This document shows positions 46,300 to 54,276 of a DNA stretch of 64,000 nt, one piece after another (within the stretch, counting starts at the first letter, position 1; each line of letters starts with the position of its first letter). Source of the stretch: Pseudonocardia sp. 73-21 (GTDB lineage: Bacteria > Actinomycetota > Actinomycetes > Mycobacteriales > Pseudonocardiaceae). Below the pieces are notes generated by a model. That model saw only the letters and a program-made list of their open reading frames with translations, was not told the origin of the DNA and searched no databases. Location: assembly GCF_001899645.1 (NCBI RefSeq), contig NZ_MKVV01000057.1, forward strand, positions 34,353 through 98,352, in the 5' to 3' direction. The position numbers and the translations under genes are program-made.

Positions 46300-47532
46300 G
46301 TGAGTGATGAGAAGCGGACCCACGACGTGGTCGTCTACGGCGCCACCGGCTACGTCGGCGCGCTGGTGGCGGCCTACCTGGCCGAACACGCGCCCGCGGA
46401 CGTGCGGATCGCGCTGGCCGGCCGGTCGGCGGCCAAGCTGGAGACGACGCGCCGGGAGCTCCCGGAGCGGGGCCGGTCGTGGCCGCTGATCGTGGCCGAC
46501 GCCACCGACGAGGCGTCCCTCGAGGCGCTGGTGACCAGCACGCGGGTGCTCGTCACGACGGTCGGGCCCTACGCCCGCTACGGTCTGCCCGTCGTCGGGG
46601 CCTGCGCCCGGGCCGGCACCCACTACTGCGACCTGACCGGCGAGGTCCTCTTCGTCCGCGACGCGATGGAGCTGGTCGACAAGACCGCCCGCGACACCGG
46701 TGCGCGGATCGTGCACTCGTGCGGCTACGACTCGATCCCGTCCGACCTCGGGGTCTTCCTGTGCCACCAGCAGGCCGCCGCCGACGACGCCGGTGAGCTG
46801 ACCGCCGTCGGGCTCGTCGCCACGGCCAGGGGCGGGTTCAGCGGCGGGACGATCGACTCGATGCGGGCCCAGATGGAGGCCGTCGGGGCCGATCCGGCCC
46901 TGCGGCGGGTGGTGACCGACCCGTACGCGCTGAGCCCGGACCGCACGGCCGAGTCCACGCAGGCCCAGCCGGCCGACGCCCCGCTACCGGGCCGGCGCGG
47001 CTCGCGCGGCATGTGGACCGCGCCGTTCGTCATGGCGTCCTACAACACGCGGATCGTGCGGCGCAGCAACGCGCTGCAGGACTGGGCCTACGGGCGGACA
47101 CTGCGCTACCAGGAGGTCATGGGCACCGGACGGGGCCCGGCCGGTGCGGTGGCGGCCGCGGGCGTGACGGCGGGGCTCGGCCTGGCGCTCGCCGGGATGA
47201 GCTTCGGCCCCACCCGCTCGGTGCTCGATCGTGTGCTGCCCGCCCCGGGCACCGGACCGACGCCGGAGGAGCGGGAGAAGGGCTGGTTCCGCATGGACCT
47301 CGATGCCGCGACGACGAGCGGGCGCCGCTACCGCGCGGTCGTCTCCGGCCCCGGGGACCCCGGCTACGCGGCCACCGCCGTCATGCTCGGTGAGAGCGCG
47401 CTGTGCCTGGCGCTGGACGGCGACCGCCTGCCCGCCCGGGCCGGGTCGCTCACGCCCGCCTCGGCGATGGGGGAGGCGCTGATCGACCGGCTCCGTGTGG
47501 CGGGGCACACCTACACGGTCTCGCCCGCGTAG
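46300..47532 (+). CDS. Saccharopine dehydrogenase-like / trans-acting enoyl reductase family protein
   Basis: A 410-aa membrane-associated oxidoreductase with an N-terminal Rossmann domain (VVVYGATGYVGALVAAYL) and the GPYARYGLPVVGACARAGTH and YCDLTGE motifs. It resembles the mycobacterial saccharopine-reductase-like group that includes the trans-acting enoyl reductase of phthiocerol/phenolglycolipid synthesis. No polyketide synthase lies in the window, so a lipid role is inference. A hydrophobic helix (AVAAAGVTAGLGLALAGMSFG) suggests membrane attachment. GTG 46300 is used. Confidence 0.85.
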   Translation: MSDEKRTHDVVVYGATGYVGALVAAYLAEHAPADVRIALAGRSAAKLETTRRELPERGRSWPLIVADATDEASLEALVTSTRVLVTTVGPYARYGLPVVGACARAGTHYCDLTGEVLFVRDAMELVDKTARDTGARIVHSCGYDSIPSDLGVFLCHQQAAADDAGELTAVGLVATARGGFSGGTIDSMRAQMEAVGADPALRRVVTDPYALSPDRTAESTQAQPADAPLPGRRGSRGMWTAPFVMASYNTRIVRRSNALQDWAYGRTLRYQEVMGTGRGPAGAVAAAGVTAGLGLALAGMSFGPTRSVLDRVLPAPGTGPTPEEREKGWFRMDLDAATTSGRRYRAVVSGPGDPGYAATAVMLGESALCLALDGDRLPARAGSLTPASAMGEALIDRLRVAGHTYTVSPA

Positions 47533-47849
47533 ACGGGCGCACCGCCGAATCCGATGCAGCGACCACCACCGCGCCCGCGTCGAGCAGGCGGCGGGCGGCC
47601 CCGGCATCGACGGTCGGGGTGGAGGTTCCGGACGACGTCGTGGACGGTGACGTCGCCGCGGCGCAGGACCTCCCGCAGGGCCCTCACAGGCGCGCGGACG
47701 CACAGGGTGCGCGCGGACCCGTCTGGCCCGAGCCGGGACCGGGAGAAGGAGGTCGGGACGACGCAGCCACGCTCTGCACATCACCACGAGTCCCACCCGC
47801 CGGCCTGATCATTGCGCAGTGGTTCAGGCGGCAACCGGAATCAGTGAGC
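47533..47849. other. Gene-poor stretch, no recognised gene
   Basis: No frame here gives a recognisable protein. On the minus strand short fragments (TVDAGAARRLLDAGAVVVAASD in one frame, LREVLRRGDVTVHDVVRN in another) look coding, but in different frames, so the interval may be the degraded remains of an enzyme gene. No repeats or terminator are visible. Confidence 0.5.
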
Positions 47850-48096
47850 GCTCGGGTCCTGGGTGAGGTCGTGGCGAGGCCGAGAGCTGGATGACCCGCA
47901 CGCCCCGGCGCGGCAGGGAGCTCGACGAGGCCCTGTTGGCCGAGCAGCCGCAACGCCTCGCGCAGCGACGCCCGGCTGATCCCGAGACGGCGGGTGAGCT
48001 GCTCCTCGACGAGCCGTTCCCCGGGGATCAGCGCACCACTGAGGATCTCGCTGCGCAGCCGCCGCACCGCGGGATCGACGAGCCCGTTCGGTGGTG
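47850..48096 (-). pseudogene. GntR-family regulator, N-terminal remnant
   Basis: The frame gives VRRLRSEILSGALIPGERLV, EEQLTRRLGISRASLREALR and LLGQQGLVEL, a complete FadR/GntR winged-helix domain. After VEL the frame shifts: the expected PRRGVRVIQLSA is read one frame over. The 150-residue ligand domain is absent. No good start codon precedes it. It is a broken regulator. Confidence 0.7.
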
Positions 48097-48135
48097 ACCT
48101 CGGCCGTCACGGCTCCAGATCGTCAGACGGGCGAC

Positions 48136-48867
48136 CTATCCGCCGACACCCACCCCGATGAGCATGCCCACGACGTACGTGGCGCCGGCCGCGATCGCCC
48201 CGAACAGCAGCTGCCGCAGCCCGCTGAGCCACCACGACCGGGTGGTGAAGCGCGAGGTCAGGGCGCCGGCGATGAACAGTCCGACCGCGCCGACGCCCAG
48301 AGCGAGCGCCAGCGACGAGTAGCCGAGCAGGTAGGTGACGATCGGGACGATGCCACCGATGGAGAACGCGACGAACGACGAGATCGCGGCCGTCCACGGG
48401 GAGGGCTGGTCGTCGGGGTCGACGCCGAGCTCCTGGGTGATGTGCACCTTCACGGCCAGCTCGGGATCGGCGCTCACCTCCCGGGAGACCGCCTCGGCCG
48501 TCTCCCGGCTCAGTCCCATCTCGACGTACATCTCGGTGAGCTCGGCCTGCTCGGCGTGGGGGTGGCGGCGGATCTCGTCGCGCTCGACGCGGACCTCGTT
48601 CGCCACGGCGTCGTTCTGGGTGTCCACCGACGCGAACTCGCCCAGCGCCATCGAGAACGCGCCCGCGACGAGCCCGGCCATGCCGGTCAGGATGATCGTC
48701 TGACGGTCGGCGCCACCGCCGCCCACGCCCGCCACCAGCGCGATGTTCGTGACGAGACCGTCCATCGCCCCGAAGACGCCGGCGCGCAGCCAGCCGCCGG
48801 AGACGTCGGCGTGGTGGTGGTCGTCGGTGTGGTCGGCGAACTCGGCGGGGCCCGGGACCGGCGTCAT
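48136..48867 (-). CDS. VIT family (CCC1/VIT1-like) iron/manganese transporter
   Basis: A 243-aa membrane protein of the vacuolar-iron-transporter type, exporting or storing Fe2+/Mn2+. GVFGAMDGLVTNIALVAGV and GAFSMALGEFASVDTQND (helix 2 with the metal residues) are diagnostic, followed by a soluble Glu-rich middle domain and three C-terminal helices. A His-rich N-terminus (DHTDDHHHADV) may bind metal. It diverges from the photolyase gene. Confidence 0.92.
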   Translation of the reverse strand: MTPVPGPAEFADHTDDHHHADVSGGWLRAGVFGAMDGLVTNIALVAGVGGGGADRQTIILTGMAGLVAGAFSMALGEFASVDTQNDAVANEVRVERDEIRRHPHAEQAELTEMYVEMGLSRETAEAVSREVSADPELAVKVHITQELGVDPDDQPSPWTAAISSFVAFSIGGIVPIVTYLLGYSSLALALGVGAVGLFIAGALTSRFTTRSWWLSGLRQLLFGAIAAGATYVVGMLIGVGVGG

Positions 48868-49000
48868 GCGCGGAAGCATAGAACGCACGCGCAGGGAACG
48901 CGCGTCATCCGGACGGGCGACTCGCGCCCGGAAAACCGCCGACTCGCGCACGGCGAACCGCCGACTCGCGGGGGTGGGGTGGGGCCGGGACACTGGCCCG

Positions 49001-50482
49001 ATGATCGAGGCACCGCTGTGGATCTTCGGGGACCAGCTGGGGCCGCACGTGCACAGCACCGACGAGCACCACGGGCGGGAGGTGGTGCTCGTCGAGTCCG
49101 AGCGGGTGTTCCGGCGGCGCCGGTTCCACCGCCAGAAGCTGCACCTCGTGCTCTCCGGCCTGCGCCACACCGCGGCCGAGCTGGGCGACCGGGCCATCCA
49201 CCTGCGCGCGGGCACCTACCGCGAGGCCCTGGAGCAGGTGGGACGGCCCGTGGTGGTGCACGAGCCCACCTCGTTCGCGGCGGCCGATCTCGTCGAGCGG
49301 CTGCGCAAGGACGGCCTGGTCGCCGAGGTGCTCCCCACCCCGACGTTCGCGCTGCCTCGCACCGACTTCGACGAGTGGGCGGGCGACCGCACGTCGTTCC
49401 GGATGGAGGACTTCTACCGCGCGCAGCGCCGCCGGTTCGACGTGCTGATGGACGCGGGAGAGCCCGTCGGTGGGAAGTGGAACCTCGACGCCGAGAACCG
49501 CGAGCCCCCGCCGAAGGGCCGGGTGACCCTCGACGTGCCCGGGCCGTGGCTGCCCACCGAGGACGAGATCGACGGCCGGGTCCGCGCCGACCTCGACGCG
49601 ATGGAGCTGCCCACCGTCGGCCGTGACGGCCCGCGCCTGTTCGCCGTCACCGCCGACGAGGCGCAGCGGGCGCTGGCGCACTTCGTCGAGCAGCGGTTGC
49701 CGCACTTCGGCCCGCACGAGGACGCGATGCTCACCGGCGACTGGGCGACGGCCCACTCGCTGCTGTCGGTGCCGCTCAACCTCGGCGTGCTGCATCCCCT
49801 CGACGCCGTGCGCGCCGCCGAGGACGCCCACCGCGCCGGGGCCGTGCCGCTGCCGAGCGCCGAGGGCTTCATCCGGCAGGTGCTGGGCTGGCGGGAGTAC
49901 GTGTGGCAGTTGTACTGGCGGTTCGGGAAGGGCTACCAGCGGCGCAACGCCCTGGCGGCCCGCACGCCGCTGCCGGACTGGTGGCGCGAGCTCGACGCCG
50001 ACGCCGTCACGGCGACGTGCCTGAGCACGGCGCTCGAGGGCGTCCGCGACCGCGGCTGGACCCACCACATCCCGCGCCTGATGGTGCTGGGCAACCACGC
50101 GCTGCAGCGCGGTTACCGGCCCGCGGAGCTGTCGGACTGGTTCCGGGAGGCGTTCGTCGACGGCTTCGAGTGGGTGATGCCGCCCAACGTCATCGGGATG
50201 AGCCAGCACGCCGACGGCGGCATGATGGCCACCAAGCCCTACAGCTCCGGTGGCGCCTACATCGCGAAGATGTCCGACCACTGCAAGGATTGCGCGTTCG
50301 ATCCGAAGAAGCGGCTCGGTGACGACGCCTGCCCGTTCACGGCCGGCTACTGGGCCTGGACCCACCGCCACCGCGACCTGCTCGCCGCCAACCACCGCAC
50401 CGCCCGCGCCGTGGCGTCGATGAACCGGCTCAAGGACCTCGACGCGGTGCTGGAGCAGGAGTCGGCCCGCGAGGAGTTCTGA
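49001..50482 (+). CDS. Iron-sulfur bacterial cryptochrome / (6-4) photolyase (PhrB type)
   Basis: A 493-aa FAD protein of the Fe-S photolyase group that repairs (6-4) photoproducts using blue light. The N-terminal LWIFGDQLGPH, the FAD-region motif GFIRQVLGWREYVWQLYW and the four cysteines ligating a [4Fe-4S] cluster (one in TCLSTALEG, then HCKDC and DDACPF) are all present. Other residues in the DNA site, such as NHALQRGYRP, agree. ATG 49001. It is monocistronic or joined with the MauE/DsbA genes that follow. Confidence 0.92.
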   Translation: MIEAPLWIFGDQLGPHVHSTDEHHGREVVLVESERVFRRRRFHRQKLHLVLSGLRHTAAELGDRAIHLRAGTYREALEQVGRPVVVHEPTSFAAADLVERLRKDGLVAEVLPTPTFALPRTDFDEWAGDRTSFRMEDFYRAQRRRFDVLMDAGEPVGGKWNLDAENREPPPKGRVTLDVPGPWLPTEDEIDGRVRADLDAMELPTVGRDGPRLFAVTADEAQRALAHFVEQRLPHFGPHEDAMLTGDWATAHSLLSVPLNLGVLHPLDAVRAAEDAHRAGAVPLPSAEGFIRQVLGWREYVWQLYWRFGKGYQRRNALAARTPLPDWWRELDADAVTATCLSTALEGVRDRGWTHHIPRLMVLGNHALQRGYRPAELSDWFREAFVDGFEWVMPPNVIGMSQHADGGMMATKPYSSGGAYIAKMSDHCKDCAFDPKKRLGDDACPFTAGYWAWTHRHRDLLAANHRTARAVASMNRLKDLDAVLEQESAREEF

Positions 50483-50503
50483 CCCCCCGACTAGTCTGTT
50501 CGC

Positions 50504-50974
50504 GTGAACCGGGCCCGCGCTCTCGACGTGCTCGGGACGCTGGCCCGAGTCGGCCTGGCCGCCGTCTGGCTCGTCTCCGGCACTCTCAAGGCCGTCGACC
50601 CCGACCAGACCTTCGTCGCGGTCCGCGCCTACGACGTCCTGCCGGAGACCGGGGTGGAACTGGTGGCCGCGGTGCTGCCGTTCCTCGAGATCGCGCTCGG
50701 TCTGCTGCTGCTGGCCGGCGTCGGCACCCGGGCCGTCGCGGGGCTCTCGGCCGTGCTGCTGCTGGTGTTCGTCGCGGGGGTGTCGCAGGCCTGGGCGCGC
50801 GGGCTGTCGATCGACTGCGGCTGCTTCGGCGGTGGCGGCGCCGTCGACCCCGGCAACACCGCGTACGTGCAGGAGATCCTGCGCGACACCGGGTTCCTCG
50901 CGATGGCCGCCTGGCTGATCGTGCGGCCCCACACCGTGGCTTCATTCGACTCGCGCTACAGCGGAAGGACCTGA
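50504..50974 (+). CDS. MauE/DoxX-family membrane protein
   Basis: A 156-aa, four-helix membrane protein of the DoxX/MauE type. Hydrophobic segments LARVGLAAVWLVSGTLKA, VLPFLEIALGLLLLAG and VAGLSAVLLLVFVAGV surround a conserved loop with two cysteines (DCGCFGGGG). MauE-like proteins partner thioredoxin-fold proteins to form disulfides, and the next gene, two bases after its stop, is a DsbA-like protein. GTG 50504. It is likely the membrane partner of that protein. Confidence 0.88.
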   Translation: MNRARALDVLGTLARVGLAAVWLVSGTLKAVDPDQTFVAVRAYDVLPETGVELVAAVLPFLEIALGLLLLAGVGTRAVAGLSAVLLLVFVAGVSQAWARGLSIDCGCFGGGGAVDPGNTAYVQEILRDTGFLAMAAWLIVRPHTVASFDSRYSGRT

Positions 50975-50975
50975 C

Positions 50976-51731
50976 ATGGGCGGAGCGTCCCGGAACGACA
51001 AGAAGCGCAGGCAGGAGGCCGCGAACCAGCGGCTGGCCGCGGCCGGCATCCAGGTGCCGGCGAAGGCCGCCAACCGCACGCCGCTGATCGTCGTCGGCGT
51101 CGTCCTCGTCGTGGCGGTGGTCATCGCCGCCGCCGTCCTGTACTTCCGCAACAGCGCGAACGGCACCGCCGCCGCGCCGACCTACACCGCCACGGTGAGC
51201 GGCGCCGTCGTCACGGCGGGCACCGGCAAGGTCGTGGTCGACTCCTACGAGGACTTCCTCTGCCCGATCTGCAACCAGTTCGAGAAGCGCTACTCGGCCC
51301 AGATCGTCGACGCGCTGAACTCCGGCAAGATCAGCGTCCGCTACCACACCATCGCGATCCTGGACCCCAGCAGCAACCCCGCCGGGTACTCGACGCGCGC
51401 GGCCAACGCCGCGGTCTGCTCGGTGTCGGCGGGCATCTACCCGGCCTACCGCGCGAAGCTGTTCGCGGAGCAGCCCGCCGAGGGCAGCGCCGGGTTGAGC
51501 AACGAGCAGCTGATCAAGTTCGGCACCGACCTGGGCGCGAAGGGCGACTTCGCCGGCTGCGTCAACGGCGGCACGAACACCGCGGCCGTCACCGCCGAGA
51601 CGAAGAAGGCCATCGCCGACCCCGCCCTGCAGACCAACGGCCAGTTCGGCACCCCGACGCTGGCGATCAACGGCAAGAAGGTCGACCTCAACGACAGCAA
51701 CTGGCTGAAGAACGCCATCACCGCCGGCTGA
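50976..51731 (+). CDS. DsbA-like thioredoxin-fold protein, membrane anchored
   Basis: A 251-aa protein with a cytoplasmic basic start (NDKKRRQEAANQRL), one transmembrane helix (PLIVVGVVLVVAVVIAAAVL) and an extracytoplasmic DsbA-type domain. The active site is CPIC in YEDFLCPICNQFEK, and the cis-proline is in FGTPTLAING. It should oxidise or exchange disulfides in exported proteins and be re-oxidised by the MauE-like protein encoded just upstream. It overlaps the broken S9 peptidase gene at its 3' end by 14 bases. Confidence 0.92.
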   Translation: MGGASRNDKKRRQEAANQRLAAAGIQVPAKAANRTPLIVVGVVLVVAVVIAAAVLYFRNSANGTAAAPTYTATVSGAVVTAGTGKVVVDSYEDFLCPICNQFEKRYSAQIVDALNSGKISVRYHTIAILDPSSNPAGYSTRAANAAVCSVSAGIYPAYRAKLFAEQPAEGSAGLSNEQLIKFGTDLGAKGDFAGCVNGGTNTAAVTAETKKAIADPALQTNGQFGTPTLAINGKKVDLNDSNWLKNAITAG

Positions 51732-52830
51732 TCAGCTCCTCCGCGACGGGTGGTCCCAGGTGATCTCGGGCCGCCGGCCGCCGAGGTGCCTCCCGAACCA
51801 GCTCGTGGCGGAACGTGCCGGCCACGTCGGCGCTCCACTCCTCGGAGGCCAGGTTGTTCACCGCCCGCTCGCTGCACGCCGCGGCGAAGCGGTCGGTGTG
51901 GCCGACGAGCCAGCTCGTGAGGAACCCGCCGTAGGAGCCGCCGAGCACCCCGACGCGGTCGGGGTCGAACGAGGGTTCCCGGGCCAGCGCGGCGTCGAGG
52001 ACGGCCAGCACGTCGTCGGCGTCGATGCCGCCCCAGCCGGTGCCCGGGTGCTCCGCCGCCTCGGGCGTGCGGATCGAGCGCAACCACGCCTCGGAGCGCC
52101 CCGTCGAGCCGTGCGGGTTGCAGTAGACCACCGCGTACCCGGCGGCGGCCCATAGCTGGAACTCGTCGAACCAGCTGTTGCCGTACTGGGTCATCGGGCC
52201 GCCGTGGATCGACAGCAGCACCGGCACACTGTCGCCCTCGCGGACGCCGGGCGGCTTCACGATCCACGCGTCGACGTCACCGTCGCCCGCGGGGGAGGGC
52301 ACCGTGATCTGCTCGGGAACGGCGGTCGGCACCGCGGCGTGGAACGCGGCGCCGAGCGTGGTGAGCTGCCGCTCGGTGCCGTCGGCGTCGCGGACGAACA
52401 CCTCCGGCAGCGCGGAGACGGTGCTCGCGACGAACGCCAGCGTGCCGGCGGCGAGGTCGTGGGCGCTGACGACCCGCGAGCCGCCGAGCAGCGTCTGGAC
52501 CTCACCGATCCCGTCGGCCGGGATGCGGTGCACGGGCACGTCGCCGCGGTCCTCGGTGGCGAACAGCAGGTGGTCACCGTCCCAGATCGGGGGCGGGCAC
52601 CGGGCAGCGGAACGCACGTCCGGTCCAGCGCGGCCGTGAGGATGCGCTGCGTCCCCGTGGCGACGTCGAGCACCGCCACCTGCCCGTTCGCCGACACGAT
52701 GCGCACCTCGTCGGTGAGGGTGGCGATCTGCGTGCCGTCCGGTCTGAACGAGGGGTGGGCGTGCGACAGGCCGCGGTCGGTGAGCGTCCGCCGCTCGCCC
52801 GTAAGGGACCCCGGTCGCGGGGGCGGGACG
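51718..52830 (-). pseudogene. S9 prolyl oligopeptidase-type peptidase, broken
   Basis: Parts of an S9 peptidase lie in two frames. The upstream frame gives RRTLTDRGLSHAHPSFRPDG of the propeller and then breaks near 52610. The other continues with IWDGDHLLFATEDRGDVPVH into the hydrolase domain: LLSIHGGPMTQYGNSWF and GVLGGSYGGFLTSWLVGHTD with the serine nucleophile. The gene stops about 40 residues later, before the catalytic Asp and His, and the N-terminal part of the propeller is also missing where tRNA-Ala begins. It is truncated at both ends and frameshifted. Confidence 0.85.
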
Positions 52831-52856
52831 GGCTCGTGTAACTTCTTCCAAGGCAA

Positions 52857-52929
52857 GGGGCTGTGGCGCAGCTGGTAGCGCATTTGACTGGCAGTCAAAG
52901 GGTCAGGGGTTCGAATCCCCTCAGCTCCA
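52857..52929 (+). tRNA. tRNA-Ala (GGC)
   Basis: A 73-nt cloverleaf; the acceptor stem GGGGCTG pairs with CAGCTCC (one G-T wobble). The anticodon loop CTGGCAG gives GGC, reading alanine codons GCC/GCU, with the stem TTTGA/TCAAA. The T-arm is GGGG TTCGAAT CCCC. No CCA is encoded. It lies at the truncated end of an S9 peptidase gene. Confidence 0.95.
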
Positions 52930-52943
52930 CTCTTGCATCCACA

Positions 52944-52980
52944 CCCCGTCTCCTGGTCATGCCAGGTCAGGCGGGGTTTT
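52944..52980 (+). terminator. Terminator of tRNA-Ala
   Basis: The outer stem CCCCG/CGGGG (52944-52948 and 52972-52976), the inner stem CCTGG/CCAGG (52952-52956 and 52962-52966) and the following TTTTGTG make a good intrinsic terminator 14 bases after the tRNA. It overlaps the 3' end of the convergent STAS gene. Confidence 0.75.
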
Positions 52981-53404
52981 GTGTCTTCTCCTCCCCGTCG
53001 GGCCCGAACCCGTCGTCGCCCGGCTCGACCCGGCTGACGGCCAACACCGCGGCTTCGACGCTCGGGAAGGTGTCGAACCGGGCCACGACCTCCGACACCC
53101 ACGTCGGCAGCAGGCCGACGCGGTCGGACAGGCCCGTCAGGTGCAGCACGACCCCGGCCTGGGCGCCCGCGAACTGGGCGTGGCGCAGGACGTGCAGGCC
53201 GCCTTGTCCGAAGTTCCGGACGCAGGCGAGGTCCACGATGATGTGGCTGCGCCCGGTCTCGGCGCATCGGTCCAGGCGGCTGTCCACGAGCCGGGCCAGC
53301 CGGGGCGCGGACGCCCGGTTCAGGTCCCCGGCCACGAACACCACCGTGATGGTTCCGGTGGGATCCTCGACCGAGAGGGTGAGCGGTTCGACGGACATCG
53401 CCAT
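52967..53404 (-). CDS. STAS-domain protein lacking the phosphorylatable serine
   Basis: A 145-aa anti-sigma-factor-antagonist-like (STAS) protein. VEPLTLSVEDPTGTITVVFV and DLNRASAPRLARL form the first strands and helix, and HIIVDLACVRNFGQGGLHVL is the core. In SpoIIAA-type antagonists this turn carries a DSSG-like serine; here it reads FGQGG, so regulation by a serine kinase is unlikely. Its partner and target are unknown. ATG 53404. It diverges from a small PH-like membrane protein. Confidence 0.8.
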   Translation of the reverse strand: MAMSVEPLTLSVEDPTGTITVVFVAGDLNRASAPRLARLVDSRLDRCAETGRSHIIVDLACVRNFGQGGLHVLRHAQFAGAQAGVVLHLTGLSDRVGLLPTWVSEVVARFDTFPSVEAAVLAVSRVEPGDDGFGPDGEEKTQNPA

Positions 53405-53491
53405 GGCGCTGCTCCTTCCCGAACCCGACACCGTCGTCGGGCCGGCCGGATACCCAGCGGGCACACGGAGCAATCGTCGAGGAGGCATGCG

Positions 53492-53875
53492 ATGCGCGAG
53501 AGCGGCACCGGCTGGTACTGGGGCGGGCGTTACACGCGTACCTGGTTCACGACGCTGGCCGGGCTGCCGGTGCTGGTCGGCATCTTCTTCTCGGTGCTCG
53601 GCGGCACCCGCGCGTGGGTCGTGCTGGTGCCGCTGCTGGTCGTGGTCGTGGTCGTCATCTGGGCGGTGCCGCTCGCGGTGGTCGACGCCGGGGGCGTCCG
53701 GCTGGTCATGGGGCGTCGGGCGGTCCGGTGGGCCGACGTGGCGTCGGTGCTCGCGCCCGAGCCGGGGGACGAGTCGGTCCGGCTGGAGCTGACCGACGGC
53801 CGGGTCCTGCGGGTGCCCGGGGTGCCGCCGGACGCCGGGCCCGCGTTGCGCGCCGTGCACCGCGCCCACCGCTGA
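53492..53875 (+). CDS. Small PH-like domain membrane protein
   Basis: A 127-aa protein with two adjacent hydrophobic helices (WFTTLAGLPVLVGIFFSVLG and VVLVPLLVVVVVVIWAVPL), followed by a compact beta-rich PH-like segment (VVDAGGVRLVMGRRAVRWAD, LELTDGRVLRVPG). The function is unknown; similar small proteins are frequent in actinobacteria. A GAGGAGG site lies six bases before ATG 53492. Confidence 0.75.
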   Translation: MRESGTGWYWGGRYTRTWFTTLAGLPVLVGIFFSVLGGTRAWVVLVPLLVVVVVVIWAVPLAVVDAGGVRLVMGRRAVRWADVASVLAPEPGDESVRLELTDGRVLRVPGVPPDAGPALRAVHRAHR

Positions 53876-53942
53876 CGCGGTTCGCGGGCCGGGGTTCCGG
53901 GAACGTCACGGGTAACCGATCCCGACCGGAAGGGAGCCCGCC

Positions 53943-54269
53943 GTGCCGCAGCAGGGCTGGAGCAGGAAGCGCGAACGGCAGTACGAGCACGTGAAGGAGT
54001 CCGCGGAGCAGCGCGGCGCCGGCGAGGACCGCGCCGAGGAGATCGCGGCCCGCACCGTCAACAAGAACCGGGCGCAGGCCGGCGAGTCGAAGCAGGCCAG
54101 CCGCACCTCCCTCGACGACGTGTCGCCGCAGCACCGCGGCGGCAAGCGCTCGCACACGGGGGCCCAGGGGAGGACCAAGGCGCAGCTCTACGCCGATGCG
54201 AAGCGCCAGGGCGTCACCGGCCGCTCGCGCATGACGAAGGCGCAGCTGGAGGAGGCGGTCGGCGACTGA
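53943..54269 (+). CDS. Small basic protein with Rho-N/SAP-like motif
   Basis: A 108-aa basic, hydrophilic protein. A plasmid-stabilisation-like N-terminus (WSRKRERQYEHVKESAEQRG) is followed by a Lys/Arg-rich linker and a C-terminal helix-turn-helix of the Rho N-terminal or SAP type (KAQLYADAKRQGVTGRSRMT, KAQLEEAV). Such proteins are thought to bind nucleic acid and are often stress-induced. GTG 53943 with a GGAAGGGAG site. Confidence 0.78.
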   Translation: MPQQGWSRKRERQYEHVKESAEQRGAGEDRAEEIAARTVNKNRAQAGESKQASRTSLDDVSPQHRGGKRSHTGAQGRTKAQLYADAKRQGVTGRSRMTKAQLEEAVGD

Positions 54270-54276
54270 TGCCCCG

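Noticed and set aside
47403..47894. Plus-strand ORF at the end of the saccharopine-reductase-like gene
   Set aside because: Its translation is Arg/Pro/Gly/Ala-rich, it begins within the real gene and it has no recognisable domain.
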